This document shows, one piece after another, positions 46,663 to 59,600 of a stretch of DNA of 64,000 nucleotides. Source of the DNA: Mesorhabditis belari (Eukaryota; Nematoda; Chromadorea; Rhabditida; Rhabditidae). The notes beneath the pieces are model-generated. The model was given only the letters and a program-made list of their open reading frames with translations. It did no database searches and was not told the DNA's origin. A program made the translations under genes and the position numbers. The stretch lies in assembly GCA_958450365.1 (NCBI GenBank), contig CAUEEP010000753.1:863413-927412 (forward strand), given 5' to 3'. Each line of letters begins with the position of its first letter. Positions within the stretch are counted from its first letter, which is position 1.

Positions 46663-47736
46663 TTACTCAAGATATTCCATTTGGTATCTTTCAATTTGAA
46701 AATTCATGCGTTGTTTTTAATGGTTGGGATTCAATTTCACAAATTTATGTTCATTTTCGCGTTGTTTTTTTCTAAGTTACGAGTGACTTCAGATCTTTCT
46801 TATCGTTATTTGTTTACGGGTTTGATCCTTTTTTGTGATACTTTTAAATTTGTTCATCTCTTTGTTATTCCCCTTATTTGAGGGGATAGCAACAGTTTGA
46901 GGTCCGACTTTTGCTTATTTTGAGTGAATTTGCATTTTCAACCATGTTTTCGACCCTCTAAACCGCCGCGAAAAGGTTGCTCCCAAAAAGTATTTAGTGC
47001 TAAATTTCTTCTAGTTTTCGAAAAACGAAGCCATTTGATCTGACAGACTAATCTAAAAAAGTTTTGACCATGAAAACGCAAAACACTATTTTCCGGTATA
47101 AATGGGTATTTCAGACCTCGAAAACTAAAAGAGCTATTGACGAACTGTTTCCAGTTTCAGTTTCAGATTCAGATTCAGCATCATTAAATCACTAAAAGAT
47201 AGTTCAAACTTTTTCGAAAACAGGTAAGAAACAAATTCTACAGTGAGAAAACACAAAGATATCAATTCAATGCTTATTTTGCACTATTTTGTACGTATGA
47301 ATTGTTCTCCTCGAATAAAACGTTCAGTTTAAAAGTTTTTCTACCTATAAAAAGTTTAGTTCTTGTAGTATCTAAAAATTTAAACCCTATTGAAAATCCA
47401 TGGATAGAAAGAAAATTTTTAATTAGTATGTGAAATGTTCGAGAAGGTGCCGATACTGTTTTTTTTACCGCTGTATTTATACTTTTTATCGCGTTTTTGA
47501 GGCATGGAAAGGTTATTTTGGCTAAGAGTTGTCTTGAATGATTGGCAGTTTTTGAAAGCAATTTAGGAATTAACAAAATTTCCGGACTGTTTAACGGCAA
47601 TATTGGCATGAGTAAGAGATTTTTAACTACCGAATCAGTTAAATCACTATTTGACTGAATTCTTTAAACTTTAATAGGTGTAGACAGCTTATTTTGCTTC
47701 TTTTTTTTAGTTATTTTAGTGAACTGTGCTATTTTC
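46663..47736. other. Intergenic, no gene seen
   Basis: AT-rich unique DNA with a short TTTCAGATTCAG run at about 47160. No exon recognised. An acceptor GCTATTTTCAG ends at 47736, 19 bp before the next start. Confidence 0.5.
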
Positions 47737-47755
47737 AGATAACCGAAACATCAAA

Positions 47756-48587
47756 ATGAATGCACCAATGGGATTCGAGGTAGGGAAAGTTTGCCGTTTT
47801 CTTGAAATTAAAGTTTTTAGGGAGGGTCCAATCCGGAGAAAGCGCGAGAGATGGCCGAGAAACAAGAGAATGCTATAAATCAGATGTTGTCACAGGTTTA
47901 GTTTTCTTTAAAAGTACGCAAAAGTTCTGATTTATTTGTTTTAGTATAGAAGAGTGAAAAAAGTTTCGAGAATCCCGAGGAAATTGACTCTTTAGAACAA
48001 ATTTTGATCAATTAGCTTTTAAAACAGCTAATTTCATAAAAATATCTAATTTTTGTTGATTCAGATTTTGGAACAACCAGCTCTCGTGCGACTATCGAAT
48101 CTGGCGGCGGCGAAACCCGAAAAGGCGCAACTCGTTCAACAAACGATCATTAATATGGCAAAGTGCGTGGTTTACTTCTAAAATGAATCATTTTAATGAA
48201 TCTGAGCTATATGAGCTAGCCACATATCTTTAGGAAAGTTGACCCTTGATCAAGCAAAAGTTTATATTGATTTGTTTAGAAGAGGACAAATCGTCGGGCG
48301 AATGTCGGATGAAAGTTTGAAGGCACTTCTCGAGAAAGTCTCCGAACAAACACACAAAACTACGACCGTCAAGGTAAATTTTTTTAAATTTGTTGAACAA
48401 CCTTTAAGTATGACTAGTGTTTTTGTTTAATAGCTTTAAATATCGTACACGATGGTTTTTCCAAGGTTTAAAACCAGTACAAGAAGAATCAAGAGTCAGT
48501 TATAGCTTTTACTTACCTACTTTTTAACTTGGCTTTTTTTAGTTTGATCGCAGACGCGTCGCCCTCGACTCGGACGATGAATATTGA
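47756..48587 (+). CDS. PDCD5 / TFAR19 family protein
   Basis: Small helical DNA- and chaperone-associated protein of the PDCD5 family, linked in animals to apoptosis and to TRiC/CCT function. Exons 47756-47779, 47821-47895, 48065-48162, 48280-48373 and 48543-48587; phases close, 111 residues (human about 125). Diagnostic stretches: RLSNLAAAKPEKAQLVQQTI, the EKVSEQTHKTTTVKFDRRRV loop and the acidic tail DSDDEY. The N-terminus is shorter than in vertebrates and starts with a Gly/Pro-containing segment. An acceptor lies 19 bp upstream of the ATG. The next gene, gld-4, begins only 271 bp after the stop, suggesting co-transcription. Confidence 0.92.
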
Positions 48588-48827
48588 GAAGAAATTTCAC
48601 TTTGATATTCCGCTTTTAAACTTTTCTCTGTGTGTAAGCCAGTGATTAGATAAAACATTTATCAGTTTCTGCTCAATGTCGCAATTGAAATTTTGTAGAA
48701 ATGCTTTTATAAAGGTTTTATGCTGTCTATGAATAATCTTTTTGGGTATCAAGCCGTGAAAGTCTCTATTGCTTGCATTGATAATCAATTTTTAAGAGCA
48801 AGGCCAGATGTAAAGGCGTGACAGCTA

Positions 48828-48844
48828 ATTGTTTTCCAATTCAG
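48828..48844 (+). promoter_or_regulatory. Acceptor-like site upstream of gld-4 (possible SL2 trans-splice)
   Basis: TTGTTTTCCAATTCAG ends at 48844, 14 bp before the gld-4 ATG and about 257 bp after the PDCD5 stop. No poly(A) hexamer AATAAA is seen between the genes. This layout is that of downstream operon genes in rhabditid nematodes. The spliced leader itself cannot be seen here. Confidence 0.4.
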
Positions 48845-48858
48845 ATCAGTTCCGTTCA

Positions 48859-51800
48859 ATGGAACCCTACAATCCTTTCTATCACAATTGGGTGAACGCT
48901 GCGCCGGAGATAGGTTTCAGTGAAAAGTAAGGTTTTTGAAAAGTTGAATCACTTAAAACGCTTCAAAGTTTAATTTAATGAAGATTGATCGATTTTTCTT
49001 CTTTTAGACTTCCATTTGGCTACGATCAGGTGTTCGCTCCGTGGGCAACTCGCCGATATCCGCTCTCCATTCAAGGGTAGGTTTTTTGGGAAATACGTGA
49101 AAACTTGTATGATTAGGTTTGGCTTAACGAGACATTAGCCAAACTTCGTACCCTAAAATCCTTTGAAAATAGAGAGCTGAGTATGTAAGAAGCTAAATGT
49201 TTATGTAAATCATGGTTTTGGTGAGAACTCGTTAGACCAAGCCTTTGTTTAGCTGAATAGTTATCGTTTAGTTAAATTAGTTAAACTAACGATTTAAAGA
49301 GCTTCGGATTCACTTGATCATTTTATAGATATTAGATTTTATTTTCAGACTACATGAAGAGCTAATCGATGTGTATAATTGGTTGCGACCGAGCCAGATT
49401 GAGACCAAAATTCGATATCAAGTCTTCGAGAAGGTTTGGTTTATTGTTAAACTTTTAATAGTCGTTTTGCGAGTACGAAATCAAAACCGAAACTATTTAA
49501 CCGTTTTGTAATTCACCATATTCAGGTGACCAAGACGATCAGCGAACGTTGGGCCAACTTGGATGGTCTTCGTGTTTCCGTTTTCGGGAGTCTTCGAACG
49601 AAACTTTTCCTTCCCAGCTCCGATATTGATGTGCTTGTCGAATATGAAGCGAATGAGCAAACGGAGCCTGCAAATGAAATTATTAAAGTGAGTTTGATTG
49701 GCTGTTTGATGATGGAGTTTTTGGCTGTTTGATGATTGGAGTTTTCGCCTTTTTACTCAATTTTAGGCCACCGCCGCGACATTCTTGCACAACAACGGGT
49801 TTACCGATGTTTCGACGCTTACCGACACTCCAGTGCCGATCATAAAGGTGAATTGTTGATATGTTGATCTTTTAATAGATACCATTTTCAGGTTGTCGAC
49901 AAAGACACGAAGATTAGCATCGACATCTCTTTCAACACCCAACAGGGTGTTCGCGCGGCTGAGCATTTCGAGAAGGTACGGATTTTAACTGATAAATGGT
50001 CCAATAGACTCTCTTTAGGTGAGAGACGAATTCCCATCGCTCGAGCCACTGGTGTTCTTCCTGAAGCAATATTTGAGCGAGCGACTTCTCAATTACACAT
50101 TTCGTGGTGGCCTCTCTTCGTATGGATTGATTTTGATGGTTCAACATTTCTTTGAGTTAAGTAAAACGTGGGGGGGTTTAAATTTGAAAAAGGCTAAAAA
50201 ATGAAATTGGCAAAAGTTTCCGAAGTTTTAAAAGGGTAAAATGAAATGCCAAACCCGCTAGTTCGATGAAATGGCTTAGACTAAAATTTACCCTTCGAAC
50301 TTTAGTTTAAAGCCATTTTTACCAGTAGCAGTACCATTTTTAATCGATAAAACGAATCATTAAATAAGTCTTGATGTTGCATAAGCATTAAAAAAATATA
50401 AACAATGTTTGTTTAATGTTATTTAATGTTGTTTAATGTACGTGCTCAAGCATAAGTTTTGTTGTTTAAGTTTCTGACTAACTTTAACAAATGAAGCTCT
50501 ACAAACATGTCATTTCAATGAAATGTGTTCATCGATGAGAAAAAAAAACTTAAAACAACAATCTTCTCCACTCAACCTTGTTCGTTGATGTTTGGATTTT
50601 GGATTGAGCAGAAAAGAGAGGGATTTGCAGAGAGAAAAAGCGATGTGACGTTTTCTCAATGTTTGTGAGGGTCTAAACTCAACAACGCCGTAGTCTCTCT
50701 TTGCTGGACTCCCCGCCCCGAAAAGGTTTTTAGGCTCTCTACGTCGCCTCTTCTCAACATTTGATGTTTCTCTTCCCCTCTTTGACTCTTTCTCGTGTGT
50801 GTTCGCCATTTCTCTCTAACGCTTTTAATCGATGCAAGCGCTTCTTTTTACCTTCTTTCCACATTTCTCCCTTTCTTTTTCCATCAACTGACTGCTCATT
50901 GCTCTCACCCATTTGAGATGGAATGCCCGTCCCCTTTTCCATCTCTCTCTCTCTCTCCCGCCTTTCCCCAACCACATTTTTGACTTATTGACTCGTTTTT
51001 GGCTATTTGAATTTTTGGATTTGGAAACTTTATAACTTCTGATCTAAATCAAGCCTTGTCGAGCTTTATACTGACACAAAATTATTGGAAAGCTTTGTGG
51101 TTGTTAGTAGATTTTGAAATGCAGTGCTTGAAAATCCCCCTTTTCTTCGTCATATTACGTCACATCGACGTAATGACTTGTTTTGGACATTCGAGTGTTT
51201 GGATTTGAAAACTTGAATTAAGGTTTATGTACACTTTGTAAGCTAAACCTTGATAAACTTTGTAACTGATGCTGAATCGATTGGTGCTTTGGTCTGGTCA
51301 GAATCTATTGGTGAAAGATAGTAGTTGATTTTGAAATGGCCCGTTTCTCTTCCTTTTCTTTTTCTTGCTGCGTTCCTTTGCATCTCGTTGACGATTAGCA
51401 TCGAACTTCAAGTTTTCGAACTTAATTTTAAAATCAACTGCTGGAAATCTTTAGCAGCTGGCCTCCTGATGGATTGTACTGGCAGATTTTGGCAAGGTCA
51501 ATCAAACTCTTCTCCATATATATTTCTCCTCCTTGCTTGCTTTGACTAGCTGAATTAGACTGACCTCAGTATTTTATCTTCAATCTTTGCAACATTGAAG
51601 CTTAACATTGAATAACAACAACAACAACAACAACATTGAACTATGAGCCTTTTTGGCATTCCCTTAAAATTACTTCAGTTGAACTTTCGATTTCTCATCC
51701 GAGCAGCATTTACTGTACGTGAAATTGCCTCACAAAGCGATGCGTGAGCGTTTTGTGGTTTTGTGGTTTGTTGTAGTTTGAGCCGCTCACTTTTCTCGGA

Positions 51801-54139
51801 AAATCTTTTGCCATTTTGTGATCGCTTTTTTTTTCTCGATTCGGGGGAAAAATTATCGTTGATCAGATTAATGCGGCGATTTCTTTGGGGTGATTTTGAA
51901 TTGAAAGACCCATTGAATCGTCATAAGTTGCAGTTTTGAAAGTTGAACCCTTACAGGATTCAAATCTAGACATTTAGCATTTAGCATTGAATTTTTTAGA
52001 GATTCGTTGTTGATTGGCTCAAGTTCTAGCACTTTAAGTAGAACTTTCTGAAATCCTAATCAATATTTGGCTCTTGTTTTGTCCATTGCTCATTTTCTCG
52101 TTTTTTTCCAGCCTTTCGATGAGATATCGAAGCGACAACAACGCTGTTTGTATGCTCGATTCTTCTAAATTGCTTGTAAAAGCTAAAAGCTTGTAGTAGC
52201 TATCATTAAGCTGTCGTTAAGCTATCATTAAGCTGTCAATAACAACACGGAGAATAGTTCAGAGATCATTGCGATTCCCTTCTCTTTCCTCATTCTCATG
52301 TTTTTGGCTCACTCATAGCATTACTAGACATAGGAAAAAGGGTGAAAGGGACATTGAGAGTCACGAGTTTCTTTCCCTTGTTTTCCCTCGTTTTTAGCCT
52401 TTCACCTATCTTTTGTTTTCCTCTTCTGACTTTGATCAAATTGATCAAATGAAATGTTTTGCAAAAAAGATGATGAATTCCAGTCAACCAGGAAATGGTT
52501 GCAGGTTTTATTATCGAAAAATTGACAATAATATGATGTAATCGTGCTTAGCCTGTACCTGAAAATGAAAATTGTTTAACCAATGAAAAATCTATTCTTA
52601 TTTATGTCAAAATAGTGTGCATAGCTAAAATTTTGACATTATAATCGTTTTTCTTTTAGACAAACTATGATCATTTGCGCTACTTGGGCTACGAGGATCC
52701 ACGGGTCAATTTGGGAATCTTGTTGTTGCGATTTCTTGAGGTTCTTTGAAAATTTCAATCAATCAACGTCGATCAATTCTAGATTTTCGCTCTCGAGTTC
52801 AACTATTCGGATCTAGAGATTAAGGTTGGGCTTTTTAAAAAGTGAAATGTTTAAGATGTTTTAGTGCAATAAGTACAATGTTTTAGGTGAAAGAGAAACA
52901 GTATGTGCGCAAATCGGAAGAGGTGGCTGATCGAAATAATTACTTGAGCATCGAGGATCCATTGTTGGCAGGTAAACCATAAAGCTATCGGAAGACGTGG
53001 CTCTGATTGAAATAATTACTTGAGCATCGAGGAAATAGCTGACATTAGAGGTTAAATGGTTAAAAGAGGTTAAATGACTTTTAATGAGTAAAAACTACTA
53101 GTGTTACGACTATGCACAGTGTTATGACTATGCACAAATTAAAGTGTAACAGTAAAGGTTAGCCAAATGAACTTTATTGGTTTTAGGCAACGATGTTGGC
53201 CGTTCCACGTACAATATCCAGAGTGTTCGATTCGCCTTTGAGAAAGCGCTCATCTCGTTGAAATCTGTGCTTATACCGTGAGTTTTTTTTTTTAGAAAAC
53301 TTGATTACCATATTCATTCTGATAAAACGTAACATCTAACATCTAAAAACAATCAAAATTGATCAGAACTTCGTAAACATTCTAATAATTCAAATAAATT
53401 TTTATTTCAGTGATCGTCCCATCTCGGCACGTTGGAAAAGCCACTATCGCGGTTCGATTCTTGGAAATTTATTAACTTTTAAACAGGAGCAGATCGAGTA
53501 TCGATTGTGGTTAAAGGTAAGTATTAATGTTTTGTTTGTAGACTATTTTTGATTTAGGGATTTACGTTGAAATGGGTGGGAACAGAGCCTCGAACTGCTG
53601 AAAACGATTCGGCTCTTCTATTAGTGCCGCCATTGGATTTGGACTATGTTAAAAGGTGAGTAGACTTGTAGTATATGGTAAATATGGTTGTTATTGATAA
53701 GTAGATGGTGAATACTATATTTTTTACTTTAGATTACTTGATTACATGAAGTTGTCGAAGCGAATCAATATCGTCCATCCGGCGGAAGCACTCAAAACGA
53801 ACAGCACGCCGGTGTTATTTGTGCACACGGAGGCGTCGGTGTGTTTTTTAAAATTGAAATCTTGGATTTGAATTGGTTTAAAAATTGAATAAGCCTTTAA
53901 ACTTCTAATGCATGGTATCTAAGCTTTTCATTTAGGGCTTTTGTTCAAGTTCCTCAATAACGGATAGAAGTGAAAACGAGGGAAATATTTCGATGGAAAC
54001 GATCGAACTACCGACTCGCCAAGAGGAATTGAGCGATTCGGGAGAAATTCGGAAACCGGATGATGGTGATTTGAGCAGCGATGGATGGGAAGATGTGAAA
54101 ATGAGAAAGCAGAATAAAAAGGTTGGCTTGTGGTTCTAA
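48859..54139 (+). CDS. gld-4: Non-canonical poly(A) polymerase, GLD-4/TRF4 type
   Basis: Nucleotidyltransferase that adds poly(A) tails (PAPD5/7, TRF4, C. elegans GLD-4). Exons: 48859-48926, 49008-49076, 49349-49433, 49526-49687, 49767-49847, 49892-49975, 50019-~50157, 52660-52740, 52783-52824, 52887-52971, 53187-53277, 53411-53516, 53558-53655, 53733-53838, 53936-54139. Catalytic signature FGSLRTKLFLPSSDIDVLVE (GS plus DxD) and third carboxylate in KISIDISFN. The central domain includes GGLSSYGLILMVQHF, and the PAP-associated box is IEDPLLAGNDVGRSTYNIQS. The C-terminal tail is Ser/Asp/Glu-rich, ending KMRKQNKKVGLWF, shorter than the long tail of C. elegans GLD-4, so more exons could follow. 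The junction across the 2.5-kb intron does not close in phase with simple GT-AG sites. Confidence 0.9.
50158..52659 (+). other. Long gld-4 intron (about 2.5 kb)
   Basis: Much longer than the other introns of the gene. Contains a C/T-rich part at 50755-50985, a diverged direct duplication (51000-51150 and 51182-51340, sharing GTTTGGATTTG...GATTTTGAAATG) and an ACAACAACA run at 51615. No second gene was recognised. An exon-like piece at 52112-52149, after TTTTTTCCAG, does not fix the phase. Confidence 0.45.
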
Positions 54140-55126
54140 TCCGTTTCTAAAACGTGTCCCACTTTCTCGACTATCGTAATCTTGCTGCGATTTTGATCCA
54201 ATCTATCTACCTATCTTAGTCTGATTCTGTGAAGATTCACAAAATATATTGAAAAATAAAAAAAGTGGATAGATTTGATGAAAAATTGAGACAAGCTTAT
54301 GGTAATTTTTGGGTAAAAGGACACTTTTTAGGAAAGAGATTGGTTGAAAAATATTGGATTGGATACCAAAAACAATTGGATATTAAAAAATGTGCTTGTA
54401 GTTGGGTAATTGTAATTAGAGCCGAATTTTTCGAAAAACCCTTTAGAGAGTGAAATTGATGAATCAAGTTAATCAAAAATATCGCTAATACTGAAAAAAA
54501 GGAATACTTTTTCATTTCAGATCTCTCAAAAATGCCACTCGAATGTTCGTTTCTAGATGAACAGTAACGTTTTGATGAAGAGTAATGTTTTGATGAACAG
54601 TAATGCTTTGATATGGAAATTTCTCTATTTCTCTATTTTGTATATCTATTTCTCTTTTTAATTTATTTTGCCTTTTAAACACGTGTTTTGGTGCTTTCTT
54701 TGCGAAAAGTGAGAAAAATTTTCGTTTACGGGTAAGCTTTTGTCACCTTTATTGAAATGCTAGAATTTTTTGTTGTTGTTGTTATTATTGTCAAATTTCT
54801 TCTTACACTAGTGCAATAAATTTGGAGATTTTCTTTGAGATTCTGAAATATGATTCGGTTTTCACCGAAATTATTTGAAATTATTGTTCTTTTTGCGATT
54901 TTGTGCGGGAAACTTTTTGCGAAATGACCTGATTTCCTCTTTTTTTTTTGCTTAAACGAACAGTTGGAACTTTTTTAGGCGGAAATTTTGGTGGGTTACG
55001 ATTGCGGGAGATTTTGAAGGTTGATTTTGAAAGGTTGGTTGGTTTTGAAATGAAATCTCTTTCTTTGAATCCAGATCTTTTCATTTTTGGATTCTTTTTT
55101 GGCCATTTGAAGTACGATACTTTTTC
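54140..55126. other. gld-4 3' flank
   Basis: AATAAA at 54255-54260 is a likely gld-4 poly(A) signal. The rest is AT-rich with GTTTTGATGAACAGTAATG repeats at 54560-54610. No exon recognised. Confidence 0.45.
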
Positions 55127-55585
55127 TGGGAGTGGGACAAATGCGACTTTCTGTTTTGCGCACCCGGCCCATTAGCGCACCTTTTTTCGTGTTTTAAAAG
55201 GCTCTAAAATGCTAATATTAACCAATTTCCATTCAAAAAGTTGTTTTTTCTGGGTAATTTCAGGGCGTAGAATCGAGATTTTTGACATATCAGAGCTTGT
55301 GGAATCAATTTGAAAAAGGGAAAATGGATAGGTCAAATTTCAGAAAATTGTCGATTTTTCCCTACGTATAACTTCGTCCGTTTGGTTCCACAAGCTCTGA
55401 TATGTCAAAATTTCGATTCTACACCCTAAAATTACCCAGAAAAACAAGTTTTTGAATGGAGATTGGTTAATATAAGTTTTTAGAGCTTTTTAAAACGCGA
55501 AAAAGGTGCGCTAATGGGCCGGATGCGCAAAAAAGATGCACAAATGTCCGGGTGCGCAAAAAAGGTAGCATTTGTCCCACTCCCA
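55127..55585. mobile_element. Foldback element with 3-bp duplication
   Basis: TGGGAGTGGGACAAATGC at the left is mirrored by GCATTTGTCCCACTCCCA at the right. The arms continue for about 180 bp (GGCCCATTAGCGCACC..., CAAGCTCTGATATGTCAAAA). TTC precedes the left end (55124-55126) and follows the right end (55586-55588). A 3-bp duplication fits PIF/Harbinger-type MITEs, though TTC is not their usual target. No coding capacity. Confidence 0.75.
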
Positions 55586-56605
55586 TTCCCTCTAGAAAAG
55601 CTATCGGTTCAGACTGGATTCGGACTGGATTCAGATTAGATTTGATACTGAAATTGACTGCCTTTACCAATTACAGTACCAATGTTTTTGATCTGTCATA
55701 CCTGCTAGGGTGATATACTTTCAATTATAAAGTTGCAATACTTGAAATCTTGACTCTGAGATTTCCTAGCTTTCCACAGATCTTTTGGGTCATTTCACTT
55801 CCTTTCTTCCCAAATTTCTCTATTTCTCTCATCTTTTTTCCTCTCTTTTCCTTCACACAAATATCCCTTTTTGTGCCGAAATCGATTTCCCCAGCCTTTC
55901 CCCTTTCCCTTTCTCGTTTTCTTTTCCATCCATTCCCCTCGATTCTCAATGCCATTTTATTTCAATGTCTGATCGGCATTTTAGCGATTTTTCCGTTTTT
56001 ATAGTTCTACTAGTTCATTTTTTTGGCCCTGAAGTTGGGAAATACGGTACTTTTGGTGTTTTTTTTTGCCTTAGAGTTAAACGAAGTAAAAAATCGTTAA
56101 TTTTTGTTTGTGTCATTTTTACAATTTCCAGACAGTTTGTTACAATTTCTAGACAGTTTGTTACAATTTCCAGACAAGCGTCAAAATTTTAGAATTAAAC
56201 TTTTGGAAAGTTTCAACTAAAAATTTCTTGAATTGATATAAAAACGACCCTTGTACCTGGGCGATTCACTTTTGAAGGGACAAAGTCCCAAAAATTACGC
56301 TAAACTCTTAAAATTTGGATGATTAACCGTTTTTTTTCTCCTTTCTGAGTGACGCTTTCACCAAGTGATTCCCTCTTATCGTTTTTCTCACCCTCTCGAC
56401 AACAAACTAGAGAAATTTTCCTTGCAATAGAGTTGAACAGATTGATTTTGTGATTTTGTGCTATTTTTCTTCAAATTTTGATGAAAATTTCCATTCTCAA
56501 ATGATAGTTTTGTCTTTTCCAGGCTCCAATCGGTTGTGTGCCAATTTCGACTCGATTAAACCGTATTCTTCTCACTTCGTGTTTCTGTCGACACCCGAAG
56601 ACAAA
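55586..56605. other. Upstream region of the MATH-BTB gene
   Basis: C/T-rich from 55750 to 55940, and three copies of ACAATTTCCAGACAGTTTGTT at 56119-56178. An acceptor TTTTCCAG ends at 56522, 83 bp before the chosen ATG. The segment 56523-56605 is probably 5' UTR. Confidence 0.45.
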
Positions 56606-59600
56606 ATGGAACCGTCGGCGACGGACTTGAACGTGCCGATCGATTCGTCGGCTCTTCACCACATGGCGCATTCGAGTCAAACGGAGATCAAAGTCGAGGT
56701 GAGAGGAAATTTTGATTTTCTGGTTGACATCAGAACTCTCTGATTTTATGATAAATGAAAAAAATGAGCAAAAATTAAGGGGAAAACCGTTTTGAATTTA
56801 AAGAAAAGTTAACAGAGCGATATTTAGCTAATTATCTAGACAAAGAAAGAAAAGTTAACAGAACTAGATCTAGCCAATTGATCTCATTTTTTTTTGTTTT
56901 AGAACGTGACTCACTCGTGGACGGTGAAGAACTTCTCGCACTGTTACCAGGAATATCTCGAGAATTTCGTGCACTTGAATCGGTAAACTTTCAGTAATAG
57001 AATCTTTATTCAATCGTTTTCTTTTTTAGAGGTGACGAGCAGTTGACGTGGAGCATCAAGATTTACCCGAAAGGAAACGGAGAAAACAACAAGGATTTCG
57101 TCTTTTTGTGTCTCAATCGAGTGGTCAGTTTTTACGGAATAGAGAAAATTGCCCTAGATAGAGTCGAATTTTAAACATTTTCTACCTATTTCTTTGACTT
57201 TCAGATCCCCACTGGAATCTCGAAAAGCCCGAAGATTGGCTTCAAATCACGCTTCATGCTTCGATCTGCGGAAAATAAAGAGATCGAAATGAGAATTCAC
57301 CCGAACCCATCACATTCCGACTATGTTTCATATATAAAGGTAATCAATCGAATTATTTGTTTGCCAATTCATTATTTTCTTTTCAGCGAGACGTTCTCTT
57401 CCCTCAAATTCTTCCCCGAGATCTCATCATCGTGCAAGTCGAGATTGATGTCGCTGTGGAGACGATCACGACAACAACGGAGCAATTAGTGGTTAGTTTT
57501 TGGGGTCGGCAGCATTTCCTGTCGAACATTTCATCATTTTATTGATGATTTGGCCTTTTAAAACTGCATAGAGTCTTTTTGTAGCAATTGTAAAATAAAA
57601 TGCCATCGGTTGGCCACTTTCTTACACAAGTTACTGAATAATTTGTGTTTCAAACATGTAAGGGATAAAGATTTGGCCGAAATCTAGGTTACAGCGACGT
57701 ATAAGCTCTCTTTTTTCATTTCTCCGTATCATGCCATTGTGGTTCAATCGGTTAGCCGTCAAGTTTCCACCCTCAAGGGCGTGGTTCGACTCCCGCCTTG
57801 GTCCTCCCACTATGCAACTCTGAAACAATATTGTCTCTCACATAACAATACTTGTTCAAGAAGTTGCGAAAAGTGAAGCTCATAACGATTTACATCAAAT
57901 ATGTAAATGATTTGGTGTCAGAAAGCATGACAACATTTTGAAGTTGGAAAATTTTTGAAAATCCAATAAGAGTACATTTAAAGGTACTGTAACTAAACAC
58001 ACTGCATCTGAGTTTTTTTTAATTGAGGCTAAATTCAACCTTGTTGACTTAGTTTTATTGTGTGCAAAAAAGGTTTAGTATCTTTAAATCGCCCACTCAA
58101 TGTGATTTCCGTTTCTTTTTTTCCTCACCTCTTGAACGGGATTTACAGGCGGTAAACTGTGAGCAACAACTCGTTGACGATTACATGCGGATCTTTAGGG
58201 ACGACGTGTTGACCGATTTCTCGATTAGGGTGAGATTCACATTTTAGAACTTTACGAATTTCGGTTAGAGAAGTTAAATCCTATTTAGCTTTAACAAGTC
58301 GTATCATATCTGACTACATTTTCTTCATTTCTAGGTTGGCGGACGCGAGGTGCGCGCTCATCGGGCAATTTTGGCAGCTCGATCACCCGTTTTTAGCGCA
58401 ATGTTGATGCACACCGATACGAATGAGTCGAAAAATGTGAGCTTCTGATGGATTTGTGGCATTGATCTGAACTTTTGCCATAAAATGGACTGTTTTGATG
58501 AAAGCACTGCAGTCTCATAACCTGCCTTAGCTAGTTAGGAATTAAATTCTTTAACCGTGCATCATTTGAATCATTTTTGTATACTCATGTTATTCATGTT
58601 CGCCTATTAAGAACATTGTTATCAACTAGTAAATGCTTATAGTCCTTAAAAATCGATTGGCTTCTCATAAATCTCTTTGTTTTAGTCAGAGATGACGATT
58701 CCGGATTTGGACTACGAGGTTGTCGTCGAGATGCTCAATTATATTTATGGTGGACGCTGTGGAAAAGATATCAATCATATTGGTGCGTTTAATAATGCCG
58801 GACAATAAAAATTGTTTTGTTTAGCCTCGGATCTGTTGATCGCTGCGGATAAATATCGTTTGGAAGAGCTAAAAGCTCATTGTGAAAAGGTGGGAATTCT
58901 AAATCTGATACTTATCCTGTTTTTGTTTTAGACGTTGATGGAGCAGTTGTCGATTGAGAACGTTTGTGAGATGTTGATTCTTGGTGATATGTATGGAGCA
59001 CCGAGATTGAGGAAACGAGCTGTTCAAGTAAGGGATTTGATAATGAATCTTGGATGTTAAATTTGTCAGAGTATCATCATATATATGTTGTGTTCGATTT
59101 TGGATTGAAACAATCTCGAGCGCTACAATAACGTGTTTTTACTGTTATCTTGAGGGTTTCTTAGCTTTTATGAATCTGTAAAAGGTTTTGCGTAAGAAGA
59201 GATTAGAATAGCATTAATGAGCACTTTATAGAGCCTTTAATGAGCACTTATACTGAATTTTTAAGATTTTTGCGTATTTTAGAATGGAGAAGCGCTTGAA
59301 ATGATCAATTTTACTTTTTTTTGTGCTTCAGTTGGCCTATATGCTGTAAAAATCGAGAAAATAGATAAAAAGTTTGGGTAAAAACGAAATCAGAAGGATT
59401 CTAACGAAAATTTACGAAAATGTTCAAGAAGTTGCGAAAAGTGAGGCTCATAACGATTTACATAAAAGATGTAAATGATTTGGTGTCAGAAAGCATAACA
59501 ACATTTTGGAGTGGGGAAATTCTAGGAAAGCCAATAAAAAAGGACAAAAGATAAAGGTACTGTAACTAGGCTCACTGCAGCTGAATTTTTTTAATCGAGG

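Noticed and set aside
50510..50983. Gene inside the long gld-4 intron
   Set aside because: The frames come from C/T-rich sequence with low-complexity peptides; no splice support.
55725..56192. 135-codon plus-strand frame upstream of the MATH-BTB gene
   Set aside because: Phe/Ser-rich translation of a pyrimidine tract, without homology or splice context.
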